Notes: generated by a model from the letters alone, not told the origin. 64,000 nucleotides of DNA from Lactococcus taiwanensis (GCF_014905395.1 NZ_BNDT01000002.1:248001-312000), one strand, 5' to 3'. Shown: positions 9,506 through 18,508, numbered from the stretch's first letter. Numbers and translations: made by a program.

Positions 9506-11098
9506 ATGTGCGGATTTTTATTTATGGAGTTGTCTGATTTAACAGAGGAAGACTTTAAAAGGAATTTGGAATTGATTGAGCATCGAGGACCAGATGACCA
9601 ACAGCATGTTCGTGATACTTTGGGAAATGATTTTGGTTTTTGCCGGCTTTCAATCATGGATTTATCAGACTTGGGACGTCAGCCCTTTGGCTTGAATGGC
9701 AAAAGAGTGATGTGTAATGGTGAAATCTATAACTTTTTAAGTCTCCGTAAGTTCTTTGAAACAAAAGGTTATAAATTTACTGGTGATTCTGACTGTGAGG
9801 TTCTTTTACCACTTTTTGAAACTACTGGAATCGAAATAATGGTAAAAATGCTTGATGCTGAATTTGCTTTTGTCTTGGTTGATGAAAACACTGCTGAAAT
9901 TTTTGCCGCTCGTGACCCATTTGGGATTCGTCCACTTTTTTATGGTTATAATAAAGTAACTGGCAAAATTTCGTTTTCATCCGAAGCCAAAGCACTAATT
10001 TCAACATGTAATGATGTGACACCATTTCCTCCAGGTTACTACTATGCCAATGGTGAATTTCATGTTTTTAATGACATTGCTGAGGTTTCAACAATTGTTG
10101 AAGAACCTTTGGCTGAAATTTCAGGACATATTCGTCGCAAATTGGAACGTGCAGTCAAAAAACGTCTTCATGCAGATGCTCCAATGGGCTATCTCTTGTC
10201 AGGGGGGTTAGATTCATCATTGGTTTGTGCGATTGCAGCTAAGGAATTAGAAAGTCCAATCAAAACCTTTGCTATTGGAATGGAAACCGATCCGATTGAT
10301 TTGAAATATGCTCGTGAAGTGGCAGATTTCTTACGAACTGACCATACCGAAATTCTGATGACAAAAGAAGATGTCCTTTCATCAGTCCGTGAAGTGATTT
10401 GGCACTTAGAAACATGGGATATCACAACTATTCGGGCTTCTATTGGCATGTATTTAATCTGTAAATATATTCATGAGAATACAGAACTGAAAGTTTTGAT
10501 GACTGGTGAAGTTTCTGATGAAATGTTTGGTTATAAATATACTGATTTTGCTCCATCAGCTGGTGCCTTTCAAAAAGAAGCCCAAAAACGAGTGCATGAA
10601 CTTTATATGTATGACGTCCTGCGGGCTGACCGCTGTTTAGCGGCTCATGCTCTTGAAGCGCGTGTTCCTTTTGCTGATTTGGATTTTGCGGCCTATGTCA
10701 TGTCTATTAATCCCAGCAGAAAATTGAATACTTATGGCAAAGGGAAATATCTTTTGCGTCATGCTTTTGAAGGCACTGAACTATTGCCAGATGAGATTTT
10801 ATTCAGAGAAAAAGCTGCTTTTTCTGACGCTGTTGGTCACTCAATGGTTGACTATTTAAAAGAATTTGCTGACGAAAAATATTCTGATGAAGATTTAGCA
10901 AAAGCCAGTGAAAAGTATCCAAAACATACACCATTTACCAAAGAATCATTAATGTATCGTGAGATTTTTGAAGAATTTTATCCAGGATATGAAGATTGGA
11001 TTCTTGATTTTTGGATGCCAAATCGCGATTGGGTTGGGGCAGGAGTTACTGATCCATCAGCTCGCGTCTTATCAAATTATGGTGATTCTGGAAAGTAA
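9506..11098 (+). CDS. asnB: Asparagine synthetase B (glutamine-hydrolysing)
   Basis: 530 residues. ATG 9506 is chosen because it puts Cys at position 2 (MCGF), the nucleophile of the class II glutamine amidotransferase domain, and follows the strong ribosome site GGGGGA. The synthetase domain shows the PP-loop SGGLDSS near residue 232. The enzyme makes Asn from Asp, ATP and Gln. It is somewhat shorter than E. coli AsnB. It is a single-gene unit with its own promoter. Confidence 0.93.
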   Translation: MCGFLFMELSDLTEEDFKRNLELIEHRGPDDQQHVRDTLGNDFGFCRLSIMDLSDLGRQPFGLNGKRVMCNGEIYNFLSLRKFFETKGYKFTGDSDCEVLLPLFETTGIEIMVKMLDAEFAFVLVDENTAEIFAARDPFGIRPLFYGYNKVTGKISFSSEAKALISTCNDVTPFPPGYYYANGEFHVFNDIAEVSTIVEEPLAEISGHIRRKLERAVKKRLHADAPMGYLLSGGLDSSLVCAIAAKELESPIKTFAIGMETDPIDLKYAREVADFLRTDHTEILMTKEDVLSSVREVIWHLETWDITTIRASIGMYLICKYIHENTELKVLMTGEVSDEMFGYKYTDFAPSAGAFQKEAQKRVHELYMYDVLRADRCLAAHALEARVPFADLDFAAYVMSINPSRKLNTYGKGKYLLRHAFEGTELLPDEILFREKAAFSDAVGHSMVDYLKEFADEKYSDEDLAKASEKYPKHTPFTKESLMYREIFEEFYPGYEDWILDFWMPNRDWVGAGVTDPSARVLSNYGDSGK

Positions 11099-11246
11099 TT
11101 TTCAAAAGTCAAAAGACAAAAAATTGTTTAAGAAATGGTAAAATAGTCACTGGCCCCTAAAAAAGGGGACCTTTAAAATTGAGGTATTATCGTTCTCAAT
11201 TCATAGAGAGAAAAAGAAGGATAAGAGATGTTTTAAAGGAGGAGCG

Positions 11247-11273
11247 GTGCTGGTTTTGCCGTTTTTTTACTGA
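11247..11273 (+). CDS. Possible 8-residue leader peptide before mutM
   Basis: GTG start 4 nt after a perfect AAAGGAGG gives V/M-LVLPFFY, with TGA supplied by the CTGAC palindrome at 11270. The ORF runs through the hairpin and T-tract at 11244-11268, the arrangement expected if translation controls termination. No amino acid is strongly enriched, so coding is uncertain. Confidence 0.3.
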   Translation: MLVLPFFY

Positions 11274-11285
11274 CAGACTAGTCAG
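11270..11285. repeat. CTGAC palindrome copy 4 (CTGAC-AGACTA-GTCAG)
   Basis: Perfect arms; it sits just before the mutM ribosome site GAGGAGGGAGG. Confidence 0.85.
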
Positions 11286-11309
11286 TAGTTTTCGAGGAGG
11301 GAGGTGACT

Positions 11310-12134
11310 ATGCCAGAATTACCAGAAGTTGAAACAGTCAGACGAGGACTGGAGAAAGAAGTAGTTGGTCTACCTATTCGAGGGATTGAGGCGACGTATC
11401 CCCGGATGGTTTTAACGGGATTTGAACAACTTCAAAAAACCTTGCAAGGGCAAACAATTACAGGAATTTCACGACGTGGCAAGTATTTAATCTTTGAAAT
11501 CGGAGAGCACTGGCGCTTAATTTCACATCTGAGAATGGAGGGGAAATATCGTCTTGCGGTGCTTGATGAGCCCTTGAGAAAACATGACCATTTGTCAATT
11601 AAATTTGATGATAAGCAGTTGATCTACTCTGACGTTCGTAAGTTTGGAACTTGGGAGCTTATACTTACTGACCAATTGGTCAGCTACTTTCTTCAAAAGA
11701 AAATTGGTCCAGAGCCTACTTATGAAGCATTCGATGAAGAGATATTCAGAGGAAAATTAAGAAAATCGACGAAAAAGATAAAACCTTATCTATTGGAACA
11801 AAGCCTTGTCACAGGTTTGGGAAATATTTATGTTGATGAGGCCCTTTGGTATTCTAAAATCCATCCCGAAACACGAGCAAATCTACTTGATGACAGAGCC
11901 GTGCATGAGTTACACGACGCAATCATAGAGCTATTACAAAAAGCTGTTCGCTTAGGTGGATCGAGCATTCGAACTTATAGTGCCCTAGGCACAACTGGGA
12001 AAATGCAAGATGAATTGCAAGTCTACGGAAAAGCAGAAACTCCTTGTTCTCGGTGCGGAACAAAAATTCAAAAAATTAAAGTTGGAGGTCGGGGTACCCA
12101 TTTTTGCCCAACTTGTCAAATAAAAATTGGCTGA
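11310..12134 (+). CDS. mutM: Formamidopyrimidine-DNA glycosylase
   Basis: 274-residue base-excision repair enzyme for 8-oxoguanine and FaPy lesions. ATG 11310 leaves Pro2 and Glu3 (MPELPEVETV), the catalytic N-terminus exposed after Met removal; an upstream GTG would bury it. A C-terminal zinc finger is visible (CSRCG...CPTC). The gene is known as fpg in lactococci and lies next to recA there. A perfect CTGAC palindrome lies inside the coding sequence (11668), and the TGA stop itself is part of another copy. Confidence 0.95.
   Translation: MPELPEVETVRRGLEKEVVGLPIRGIEATYPRMVLTGFEQLQKTLQGQTITGISRRGKYLIFEIGEHWRLISHLRMEGKYRLAVLDEPLRKHDHLSIKFDDKQLIYSDVRKFGTWELILTDQLVSYFLQKKIGPEPTYEAFDEEIFRGKLRKSTKKIKPYLLEQSLVTGLGNIYVDEALWYSKIHPETRANLLDDRAVHELHDAIIELLQKAVRLGGSSIRTYSALGTTGKMQDELQVYGKAETPCSRCGTKIQKIKVGGRGTHFCPTCQIKIG
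11668..11683. repeat. CTGAC palindrome copy 5, inside mutM (CTGAC-CAATTG-GTCAG)
   Basis: Fully symmetric 16-mer that encodes part of LTDQLVS in MutM. Confidence 0.85.
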
Positions 12135-12146
12135 CAGCTTGATCAG
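12131..12146. repeat. CTGAC palindrome copy 6 over the mutM stop codon
   Basis: CTGAC-AGCTTG-ATCAG; the TGA at 12132-12134 is the mutM stop. Confidence 0.75.
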
Positions 12147-12271
12147 TTCGTCTAACTTTTGAACGCGAATTACCCTTGAATCAAGAATTTTAAAAATTAA
12201 ATTAAAAGTGACAAATGTAAGATAAAAACGTATAGATGAAGTATAGAGGGCTTATAAAAAGTCTCGAAAAA

Positions 12272-12280
12272 TGCTATAAT
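12272..12280 (+). promoter_or_regulatory. Extended -10 promoter of recA
   Basis: TGCTATAAT predicts a start near 12287 and a 26-nt leader containing CGGAG. Confidence 0.7.
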
Positions 12281-12312
12281 TAAACCATAATAAAGAATAA
12301 CGGAGATAAAAT

Positions 12313-13476
12313 TTGGCAACAAAGAAAAAAACAAATTTTGATGATATTACCAAAAAATATGGCGCTGAGCGTGACAAAGCTTTGGCAGATGCACTTGCTC
12401 TGATTGAAAAAGACTTTGGGAAAGGTTCACTTATGCGTCTTGGCGAAGCAGCCAACCAAAAAGTGTCAGTAGTAAGTTCAGGCTCACTTGCACTTGATAT
12501 TGCGCTTGGTGCAGGTGGTTATCCTAAAGGACGTATCGTTGAAATCTATGGACCAGAATCTTCTGGTAAAACAACAGTTGCGCTTCATGCCGTTGCAGCG
12601 GTTCAAAAAGAAGGTGGCATTGCAGCCTTTATCGATGCTGAAAATGCGCTTGACCCAGAATATGCAAAAGCGCTCGGTGTCAATATCGATGAACTTTTAC
12701 TTTCACAACCAGACTATGGTGAACAAGGGCTTCAGATTGCTGAAAAATTGATTACATCTGGTGCAGTTGACTTGGTTGTTATTGACTCAGTTGCAGCTTT
12801 GGTACCTAAAGCCGAAATTGACGGTGAAATTGGTGACAGTTCAGTTGGGCTTCAAGCTCGTATGATGTCACAAGCCATGCGTAAACTTGCAGGACATATT
12901 AATAAAACAAAAACAACAGCAATTTTCATCAACCAATTGCGTGAAAAAGTTGGGGTTATGTTTGGTTCGCCAGAAACAACACCTGGTGGTCGTGCGTTGA
13001 AATTCTATGCATCTGTACGTCTTGATGTTCGTGGATCAACAAAGATTGAAGAAGGGTCTGGCGATAATAAGACTCAAGTGGGTAAAGAAACAAAAATCAA
13101 AGTTGTAAAAAATAAAGTCGCTCCACCATTCAAAGTCGCATTAGTTGATATTATGTTTGGTGAAGGAATCTCAAAAACAGGTGAATTACTAAAAATTGCT
13201 GTCGATGAGGGGATTATCAAGAAATCAGGGGCTTGGTTTGCTTACAACGATGAGAAAATTGGTCAAGGAGCTGAAAAAGCTAAAGCATTCCTCAAGGAAC
13301 ATCAAGAAATTTTTGATGAAATCGACCACAAAATTCGTTCTACACATGGTCTCTTAGGCGATACAGAGGGTGTAGAGGAGACGAACGATGGGACAACTGC
13401 TAAAACGAAAACCTCTAAAGCTAAAAAGACTGATTCAGCAGAATCAGAAGAAATTGAACTAGAACTTGAAGACTAA
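12313..13476 (+). CDS. recA: Recombinase RecA
   Basis: 387 residues, starting with TTG after CGGAGATAAAA. Walker A is GPESSGKT (residues 80-87), followed by Walker B VVIDSV and the DNA-binding loops. The core looks almost identical to L. lactis RecA; the C-terminal tail is longer and acidic (ends EEIELELED). It performs strand exchange and co-protease activation in the SOS response. It is separated from mutM by its own extended -10 promoter, but read-through from mutM is possible because no clear terminator lies between them. Confidence 0.97.
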   Translation: MATKKKTNFDDITKKYGAERDKALADALALIEKDFGKGSLMRLGEAANQKVSVVSSGSLALDIALGAGGYPKGRIVEIYGPESSGKTTVALHAVAAVQKEGGIAAFIDAENALDPEYAKALGVNIDELLLSQPDYGEQGLQIAEKLITSGAVDLVVIDSVAALVPKAEIDGEIGDSSVGLQARMMSQAMRKLAGHINKTKTTAIFINQLREKVGVMFGSPETTPGGRALKFYASVRLDVRGSTKIEEGSGDNKTQVGKETKIKVVKNKVAPPFKVALVDIMFGEGISKTGELLKIAVDEGIIKKSGAWFAYNDEKIGQGAEKAKAFLKEHQEIFDEIDHKIRSTHGLLGDTEGVEETNDGTTAKTKTSKAKKTDSAESEEIELELED

Positions 13477-13507
13477 AAAACAGCTGTTTATTCAGCTGTT
13501 TTTGTTT
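13476..13507. terminator. Bidirectional terminator between recA and the permease
   Basis: AAAAACAGCTG and CAGCTGTTTTT pair around TTTATT. The minus-strand permease stop codon (13488-13490) lies in the loop, so the two convergent genes share the structure. Confidence 0.85.
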
Positions 13508-14852
13508 TTCTAAAGAAGGTTATTAAGCCAAAAATTACAATCCAAATAACTGAACCAATTGCTGGAACAACAGTATCTTTGAAGAAAAAGAGAGAGATGA
13601 AAATTAAAATAAAGCCTCCTATTGCTATAGGTACAAAGAAAGATGCACCCGGAAGAACGAATCCTTCTGGATCGAAATCACTCGATTTCCGATATTTCAA
13701 ATAAGCAAGTAGGGTCATTAAATAAACAACTAAGAAGAGATTTGTGGCTACACTTGTGATAAAAACAAAAGCATTAGAGATTGCAGGTATCATCGAAATG
13801 AACGGCGTTAATAAAATCAATATAGCGGTGCAAAGCAGTGCATTGAGAGGAATGCCAGATTTTGAAAACTTAGTAAAAGGCTTCAAAATTTTATCTCCAT
13901 TTATTTTAGATAAAGAATATAAATTTCGTGTTGTAGAAAAGAGAGCTGAATTTAAAGCTGATGCTGCGGAGGTGAGCACCACAAAATTAATTAGAGCTGC
14001 TGCCCATTTAATCCCTATTAATTGGAAAATCATAACAAAGGGTGACTGGTCCGCTGGGATTTCTTGCCACCGATAGATACTCATAATTGCTAACAAAGCC
14101 CCTATATAAAATAAAACAATCCGAATTGGGATTTGATTAATCGCCTTCTTTAAAGTAGTTCTAGGATTTTCAGTTTCTGCAGCAGTCATTCCGATAAATT
14201 CCATTGCTACGAAAGCAAACATGACCATTTGAAAGCTTTCAAAAAATTTAGATAGACCATTCGGAAAAAACTGGAAGCCATCTGAAATATTTCGCAAACT
14301 TACAGTGTCTGCTCCAGTGTGGTAATGGCTGAACATTAAAATGATGGCGGTTAATATCAAACCAATAATCGCTACGATTTTGATCATCCCAAACCAAAAT
14401 TCTGCCTCCCCAAAAAATCTTGAGTTGAGGGTGTTCAAACCAGTCAATAAGGCTAATACTACCACTTCGGTAATCCAGACGGGGATACCGGGGAGCCAAA
14501 AATGCATATAAGTACCGATCGCAGTAAGTTCAGCCATTGCTACAAAGACAACAACGAGGAGGTACGACCATTGGATAAAGTAACCAGGTTTGGTCCCTAA
14601 ATAACGGGAAACGAAATTTAAAAAAGAATGTTGATTCGGGTCTTGATATAACATCTCACCAATAGCACGTAGAAGCACAAACATCAATGCGCCGATGACT
14701 AGATAAACAAAAATAATAGAAGGTCCAGTAAGATGGATGGATTTTCCCGCTCCAAGGAACAGACCTGTTCCTATTGTTCCCGCAATTGCAATGAGTTGTA
14801 TATGACGATTTTTAAGCCCACGTGTGGGTGTTTTGTTTTCTTTTGTAGTCAT
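13488..14852 (-). CDS. serP2: APC-family amino acid permease, probable SerP2 orthologue
   Basis: 454-residue amino acid permease with 12 predicted membrane helices and the APC N-terminal signature AIAGTIGTGLFLGAGK. It is a tandem paralogue of the next gene. In L. lactis two such permeases, SerP2 (alanine/glycine) and SerP1 (serine/threonine/cysteine), sit side by side next to recA, and the naming rests on that synteny. Substrate is therefore inferred. GGAG lies 12 nt before the ATG and a TATAAT box (14876-14881, minus strand) gives it its own promoter. Confidence 0.7.
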   Translation of the reverse strand: MTTKENKTPTRGLKNRHIQLIAIAGTIGTGLFLGAGKSIHLTGPSIIFVYLVIGALMFVLLRAIGEMLYQDPNQHSFLNFVSRYLGTKPGYFIQWSYLLVVVFVAMAELTAIGTYMHFWLPGIPVWITEVVVLALLTGLNTLNSRFFGEAEFWFGMIKIVAIIGLILTAIILMFSHYHTGADTVSLRNISDGFQFFPNGLSKFFESFQMVMFAFVAMEFIGMTAAETENPRTTLKKAINQIPIRIVLFYIGALLAIMSIYRWQEIPADQSPFVMIFQLIGIKWAAALINFVVLTSAASALNSALFSTTRNLYSLSKINGDKILKPFTKFSKSGIPLNALLCTAILILLTPFISMIPAISNAFVFITSVATNLFLVVYLMTLLAYLKYRKSSDFDPEGFVLPGASFFVPIAIGGFILIFISLFFFKDTVVPAIGSVIWIVIFGLITFFRKTKTAE

Positions 14853-14875
14853 TTATAAGATACTCCTTAAGAAAT

Positions 14876-14881
14876 ATTATA
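14876..14881 (-). promoter_or_regulatory. -10 box of the SerP2-like permease
   Basis: TATAAT on the minus strand about 24 bp before the ATG. It lies in the loop of an 8-bp inverted repeat, CTCCTTAA/TTAAGGAG, one arm of which also contains the ribosome site. Confidence 0.55.
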
Positions 14882-14934
14882 CTCCACTTTAAGGAGATTT
14901 TCATGCACGATCTTGTAAGTCAGCTGGAAGAGTT

Positions 14935-16305
14935 TTATATTCTTTTAAAGTAGGAGAAGAGTCCGAAGAAAATCGTCCATACTACGGCGCCAACAGCAGG
15001 GTAGAGCGTATCCTTGCTAAAGAAAAGCGAGATGAAGATGAGCATGAAAATAAGAAAAACTAAGGGAACAAAATATTTAGCTTTGGGAGTCAGAAAACCT
15101 TGCGGATCAAAATCTTGTGATTTACGATACTTATAAAAAGTATAAAGTTGTATGAAATAAACGACTAAAAATAAGTTTGTTGTACATGATGCTGCAAAAT
15201 CAAAGGCATTTTGTATTTGAGGGATTAAAGTCAGCACGGGTCCAAAAAGAGCGAGAGCAGTGACTAAATAGAGGGAATTGAGTGGAATACCATTTTTGGA
15301 GAGTGTCGTGAAAATACCCAGTCTTCCTTTGTTATGTTGCTGTGCGAGGGAATACATATTACGAGTAGCTGAAAAAAGGGAACTGTTTAGAGCAGAGGCA
15401 GCAGAAGTAAGGACAACAAAATTCACTAGAGCAGCTGCCCACTTAATACCAATAAGTTGGAAAACCATGACAAAAGGAGAGCGATCAGCGGGAAGAACAT
15501 GCCAGTCAAAAATTGCCATGATTGAAAGGAGCGCTCCCACATAAAAAATCAGAATTCTAATAGGAATTTGATTAATCGCTTTAGGAAGAGTCTGTTGTGG
15601 GTTTGAGGTCTCAGCAGCAGTCATACCAATGAATTCCATAGAAGTAAAAGCGAACATAACCATTTGCAGTGCACCAATAAAATTCCATACCCCTTTAGGA
15701 AAAAACTGGAAGTGATAAGTGATATTGGAGAGAGAAACAGAACCATTGAAGTGCTGTCCATGTAGGACAGTTGTATAACTAAAATGATTGAGCAGTAAGA
15801 TAAGAGCTGTTAAAATCATTCCTAAAATAGCAGCTACTTTGATAATCGCAAACCAAAATTCAGTTTCACCGAAAAATCGAGCATTCAGAGTATTTAAGCT
15901 AAATAAAAGAAGTAATGCAACAATTTCAATGAGCCAGAGAGGAACGTGTGGTAACCAAAACTGAATATAGGTGCCAATTGCAGTCAGTTCGGAGATGCAA
16001 ACAAAAACGAGGACCAGCCAGTAGGACCATTGGGAAAAGTAACCTAATCGAGGACCAGAATATTTGGTAACAAAGTTGAGAAAGCTATGTTGTGTTGGAT
16101 CTTGATAGAGCATTTCTCCAATAGTTCTCAGGAAGATGAACATGGCTACCCCAATAACCAGATACGCAAAGAGTATGGAAGGACCGGTCATACTTATGGT
16201 TTTTCCCGCTCCAAGAAATAATCCAGTACCAATCGTTCCCGCAATTGCAATAAGTTGTATATGACGATTTTGCAGACCTCTTTGTGGAGCTTTATTTTTT
16301 TCCAT
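14935..16305 (-). CDS. serP1: APC-family amino acid permease, probable SerP1 orthologue
   Basis: 456-residue permease, clearly a paralogue of the neighbouring gene (same HIQLIAIAGTIGTGLFLGAGK start, MTAAET loop and C-terminal helices). The expected role is high-affinity L-serine/threonine/cysteine uptake, from synteny with L. lactis. The promoter is TTGAAA-N18-TATAAT (16354-16383, minus strand). A CodY-like box lies between promoter and gene. The ribosome site AAAAGGAA precedes the ATG. Confidence 0.7.
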   Translation of the reverse strand: MEKNKAPQRGLQNRHIQLIAIAGTIGTGLFLGAGKTISMTGPSILFAYLVIGVAMFIFLRTIGEMLYQDPTQHSFLNFVTKYSGPRLGYFSQWSYWLVLVFVCISELTAIGTYIQFWLPHVPLWLIEIVALLLLFSLNTLNARFFGETEFWFAIIKVAAILGMILTALILLLNHFSYTTVLHGQHFNGSVSLSNITYHFQFFPKGVWNFIGALQMVMFAFTSMEFIGMTAAETSNPQQTLPKAINQIPIRILIFYVGALLSIMAIFDWHVLPADRSPFVMVFQLIGIKWAAALVNFVVLTSAASALNSSLFSATRNMYSLAQQHNKGRLGIFTTLSKNGIPLNSLYLVTALALFGPVLTLIPQIQNAFDFAASCTTNLFLVVYFIQLYTFYKYRKSQDFDPQGFLTPKAKYFVPLVFLIFMLIFISLFFSKDTLYPAVGAVVWTIFFGLFSYFKRI

Positions 16306-16319
16306 GATAATTCCTTTTA

Positions 16320-16334
16320 ATTTTTCTGATAATT
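16320..16334. promoter_or_regulatory. CodY-like box upstream of the SerP1-like permease
   Basis: ATTTTTCTGATAATT matches the CodY consensus AATTTTCWGAAAATT at 13 of 15 positions. It lies just downstream of the -10, where bound CodY would block transcription in amino-acid-rich medium. Confidence 0.55.
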
Positions 16335-16353
16335 TTTGAATAATATGAATAAT

Positions 16354-16383
16354 ATTATATCAAAATTGGTTCTCTTGTTTCAA
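16354..16383 (-). promoter_or_regulatory. Promoter of the SerP1-like permease
   Basis: On the minus strand, TTGAAA (16378-16383), an 18-bp spacer and TATAAT (16354-16359) with TG in the extended position. Confidence 0.75.
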
Positions 16384-16438
16384 GTCTGATTTTATTTGTT
16401 AGTAATTGGGTATGGCCAATGTTCGCTTTTCACATTTA

Positions 16439-16447
16439 TGTTATAAT
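16439..16447 (+). promoter_or_regulatory. Extended -10 of ylbF, 6 bp before the start codon
   Basis: TGTTATAAT is followed by AAAAGT and the ATG at 16454, with no ribosome site. Predicted leaderless mRNA. Confidence 0.72.
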
Positions 16448-16453
16448 AAAAGT

Positions 16454-16837
16454 ATGTTAATCATTGATGAAGATCTCATAGAAATAGATGATTTAGTTGA
16501 AAATATCGTCCAAGCTTTTAGCTGCTTTCCCGAAGTTGAGGCTTATCGTCATGCTAAAACTAAGTTTACTGAAGATGAAATCTTACAAAAAAAAATCACT
16601 CAGCTCAATGAAAATCAGAAATATATCGCTTTTCGCCCAGAATTGAGAGCCTTACAAAAGGAAATCAATACTAACGATAAAGTTTATGCTTTACGCCTTG
16701 CTGAAAACGACGTTCAAGCTATTTTATCAGATTTAACCAAGGCAATCACTCAAAGTATTTCTGACAATATTTATGTAGACGAAAATTTACCACTGAAAGG
16801 AGGACGGCATGAGCGACATCATGGACATCATGGATAA
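16454..16837 (+). CDS. ylbF: YlbF/RicF family regulator (DUF964)
   Basis: 127 residues, a helical YlbF/YmcA-family protein. In Bacillus YlbF (RicF) forms a complex with YmcA and YaaT (RicT) that helps RNase Y process selected mRNAs; a RicT homologue lies in this window at 53967. ATG 16454 is preferred to an upstream in-frame ATG at 16412, because that one lies 5' of the -10 box. The C-terminus is unusually His-rich ([10 protein letters not shown]). It overlaps ylbG by 29 bp. Confidence 0.8.
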   Translation: MLIIDEDLIEIDDLVENIVQAFSCFPEVEAYRHAKTKFTEDEILQKKITQLNENQKYIAFRPELRALQKEINTNDKVYALRLAENDVQAILSDLTKAITQSISDNIYVDENLPLKGGRHERHHGHHG

Positions 16838-17135
16838 GAAAACAACACGTCCCTTAATCGTGCCGGAGCGGGTAGCAGTATATGTTTACTGCTATTCATA
16901 TAAAGGAACACGCCAGTTAGCTAAATATGGTGATGTAGTTTATACGAGCCAAAAATCTAATTATAGTCTATTATATACTGACAAAGAGGATTTACCTGAT
17001 CTTTTAAAAAAACTTAAGACTTTAAAATTTGTAAAACGTGTGCGTGTGGGTCACTTGAAAGAATTGGACAAAAATTTTTCGGAGGCATTTGCCCAAACGA
17101 ATCTTGAAGTTAAAGAAGCATTAGAGAGTTTGTAA
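16809..17135 (+). CDS. ylbG: YlbG family protein (DUF2129)
   Basis: 108-residue conserved cytoplasmic protein of unknown function; the core ([19 protein letters not shown]...[10 protein letters not shown]) is typical of DUF2129. ylbF-ylbG adjacency is conserved in Firmicutes. The start follows a strong AAAGGAGG inside the end of ylbF. The acidic [11 protein letters not shown] start varies in the family. Confidence 0.85.
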   Translation: MSDIMDIMDKKTTRPLIVPERVAVYVYCYSYKGTRQLAKYGDVVYTSQKSNYSLLYTDKEDLPDLLKKLKTLKFVKRVRVGHLKELDKNFSEAFAQTNLEVKEALESL

Positions 17136-17146
17136 GAATAGATAAA

Positions 17147-17193
17147 AAGGCATTTTGTATATTATTTGAGTGACTGTCTTTTTTTTGTTAAGA
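17147..17193 (+). terminator. Weak terminator after ylbG
   Basis: AAAAAGGCA can pair with TGTCTTTTT (one G-U) across a 22-nt loop and runs into eight T. The long loop makes it uncertain. Confidence 0.4.
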
Positions 17194-17334
17194 TGGTTTG
17201 AGGGGAAGAACTTCAATGGGAAGTATCCTTAGATTTAATCTTGAAAGATAGGTAAAAGTGAGCGCGAGATGTATTCTTTAGAATTATAGTAAATTCGCAC
17301 TTAAATAAATTAGTTTAGTCAAGGAAATAATTAT

Positions 17335-17853
17335 ATGTTGGAGATTCATTATTACTTTACACCAATATTGGATCGGATGGAGACTTTCGATCAAAATGAT
17401 TGGTATCTTAATCCTATTGTTACTTTAGCAACGGCCAAAGCTCTCAGAGATGCTCAAGATTTGCCAAAGGACGTATGCTCACTGAATGCTTGTTATGATC
17501 GGCTAGAAAAGATTTCACTGGACTTTTTAACCGTTAATCTCTACGGTAGAAAGCAAGGACGACTTTACTTACTGCTACTCCAGGAATTATTGGAAGAATC
17601 AACAATTTTAGATTATACTGGACAACTGCGTCAGAAAATATTGAGTAAAATTGGAGTTTCCACTGCTGACTTCTTAGAGTATCGTTCTTTTGCAAAGAAA
17701 CATCTGTCTTTGATGCTCCAACAGTTTCGTAGATACGAATTTGAAGGCGCACCAGCGGCTCTGATAATGACGGAAGAAGAGTGCTTACAGGTAGAAAATT
17801 GTTCACATAACGTTTTGCAAAATTATTTACATCACATTGAAAAAACCGCCTGA
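17335..17853 (+). CDS. Putative SpxH/YjbH-like protein (DsbA fold, no CXXC)
   Basis: 172 residues. I do not recognise it outright. Two points suggest a SpxH (YjbH) relative, the adaptor that delivers Spx to ClpXP. The segment DFLTVNLYGRKQGRLYLLLL resembles the streptococcal family's ALDYKA..GKKKGRQFLL region, and the gene precedes the CYTH-relQ-nadK-rluD cluster as yjbH does in Bacillus. No N-terminal CXXC is present. AAGGAA precedes the ATG. Confidence 0.5.
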   Translation: MLEIHYYFTPILDRMETFDQNDWYLNPIVTLATAKALRDAQDLPKDVCSLNACYDRLEKISLDFLTVNLYGRKQGRLYLLLLQELLEESTILDYTGQLRQKILSKIGVSTADFLEYRSFAKKHLSLMLQQFRRYEFEGAPAALIMTEEECLQVENCSHNVLQNYLHHIEKTA

Positions 17854-17870
17854 TACAGTGCGGTTTTTTT
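17839..17870. terminator. Bidirectional terminator
   Basis: AAAAACCGC and GCGGTTTTT pair around CTGATACAGT, with A- and T-runs on the two sides. It serves the plus-strand SpxH-like gene and the minus-strand CYTH gene. Confidence 0.85.
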
Positions 17871-17914
17871 GTGTAGAAGTTGTCAATTTGAAGATTTGAT
17901 ATTTATTTTGAGGG

Positions 17915-18508
17915 TTATTTTTTTAAGTGACGCAAGCAATCCAAAAAGCGGACTACTTTTGACTTAGAAAAGCGATATTCCACACGATTTTTTTCCAAGA
18001 ATTCGAAGAAATCTTTTTTCCCTTGTTTATTATCATCTACTTCCAATTCTAGCTCATAATCAGTATGTCCTAAATAGTCATTTTTATCTAAAGCGGCAAG
18101 ACCTATTGGTAAATGTTGCTCATAACGAATGGTTGTGAGACTTCCGATAAGTGTAATTTCATCAAGATTGATATCCCGTGCAGTTAAAATTTCACAAATT
18201 TCGCTTAAATCAGTATGACCACAGACAATGTTGCGTTCTCCAAGGAGCTGTTGTGCTTCCTCAAGGGTAAGATCAATGTTATATTCAATATTCCCAACTT
18301 CTTGAGGCACTTTTAAGGTCATTTCAGCAGATTTGTCGAAAGTTCGGATCCGTAAAGCAAGTTTTTTCTTACGTAATTTAAAGTCTTTAGAATCTAAGTA
18401 GTGGTTTGTCTGTCTGACGGGGGTGACATGAGTGAAAAGTTTTTTTAACTGGTCATACTCTGCGAGGGATAGTAGCGACTTATACTCAATCTCCAAATTC
18501 GTGCTCAT
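17915..18508 (-). CDS. CYTH domain protein (YjbK family)
   Basis: 197 residues with the CYTH ExExK motif at the N-terminus (EIEYK) and alternating acidic/basic strands that line the triphosphate tunnel. Family members bind or hydrolyse triphosphate compounds; the substrate is unknown here. In Bacillus yjbK is near relQ, as here, but this gene is inverted. No ribosome site is visible; a TATTAT lies 6 nt before the ATG, so it may also be leaderless. Confidence 0.82.
   Translation of the reverse strand: MSTNLEIEYKSLLSLAEYDQLKKLFTHVTPVRQTNHYLDSKDFKLRKKKLALRIRTFDKSAEMTLKVPQEVGNIEYNIDLTLEEAQQLLGERNIVCGHTDLSEICEILTARDINLDEITLIGSLTTIRYEQHLPIGLAALDKNDYLGHTDYELELEVDDNKQGKKDFFEFLEKNRVEYRFSKSKVVRFLDCLRHLKK

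Larger units (their letters stand above)
11134..11309 (+). promoter_or_regulatory. Promoter and complex 5' leader of mutM
   Basis: Extended -10 TGGTAAAAT (11136-11144) predicts a start near 11151. The leader then shows a CCCCT/AGGGG hairpin (11154-11168), an AATTGAG/CTCAATT hairpin (11177-11201), a two-codon ORF ATG-TTT-TAA (11228-11236) after AAGGAT, and AAAGGAGG (11235-11242) before GTG 11247, which opens an 8-codon ORF. A GCGGT/GCCGT hairpin followed by seven T (11244-11268) and a CTGAC palindrome come next. It looks like an attenuator, or the debris of one. Confidence 0.5.

Noticed and set aside
12229-12234. CGTATA upstream of recA as a second com-box
   Set aside because: The core matches, but the five upstream T's are replaced by A's; the consensus is not met.
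14902-14952. Plus-strand micro-ORF MHDLVSQLEEFYILLK with AAGGAG
   Set aside because: It is antisense to the end of a permease gene, and its ribosome site is explained by the inverted repeat around the permease promoter.
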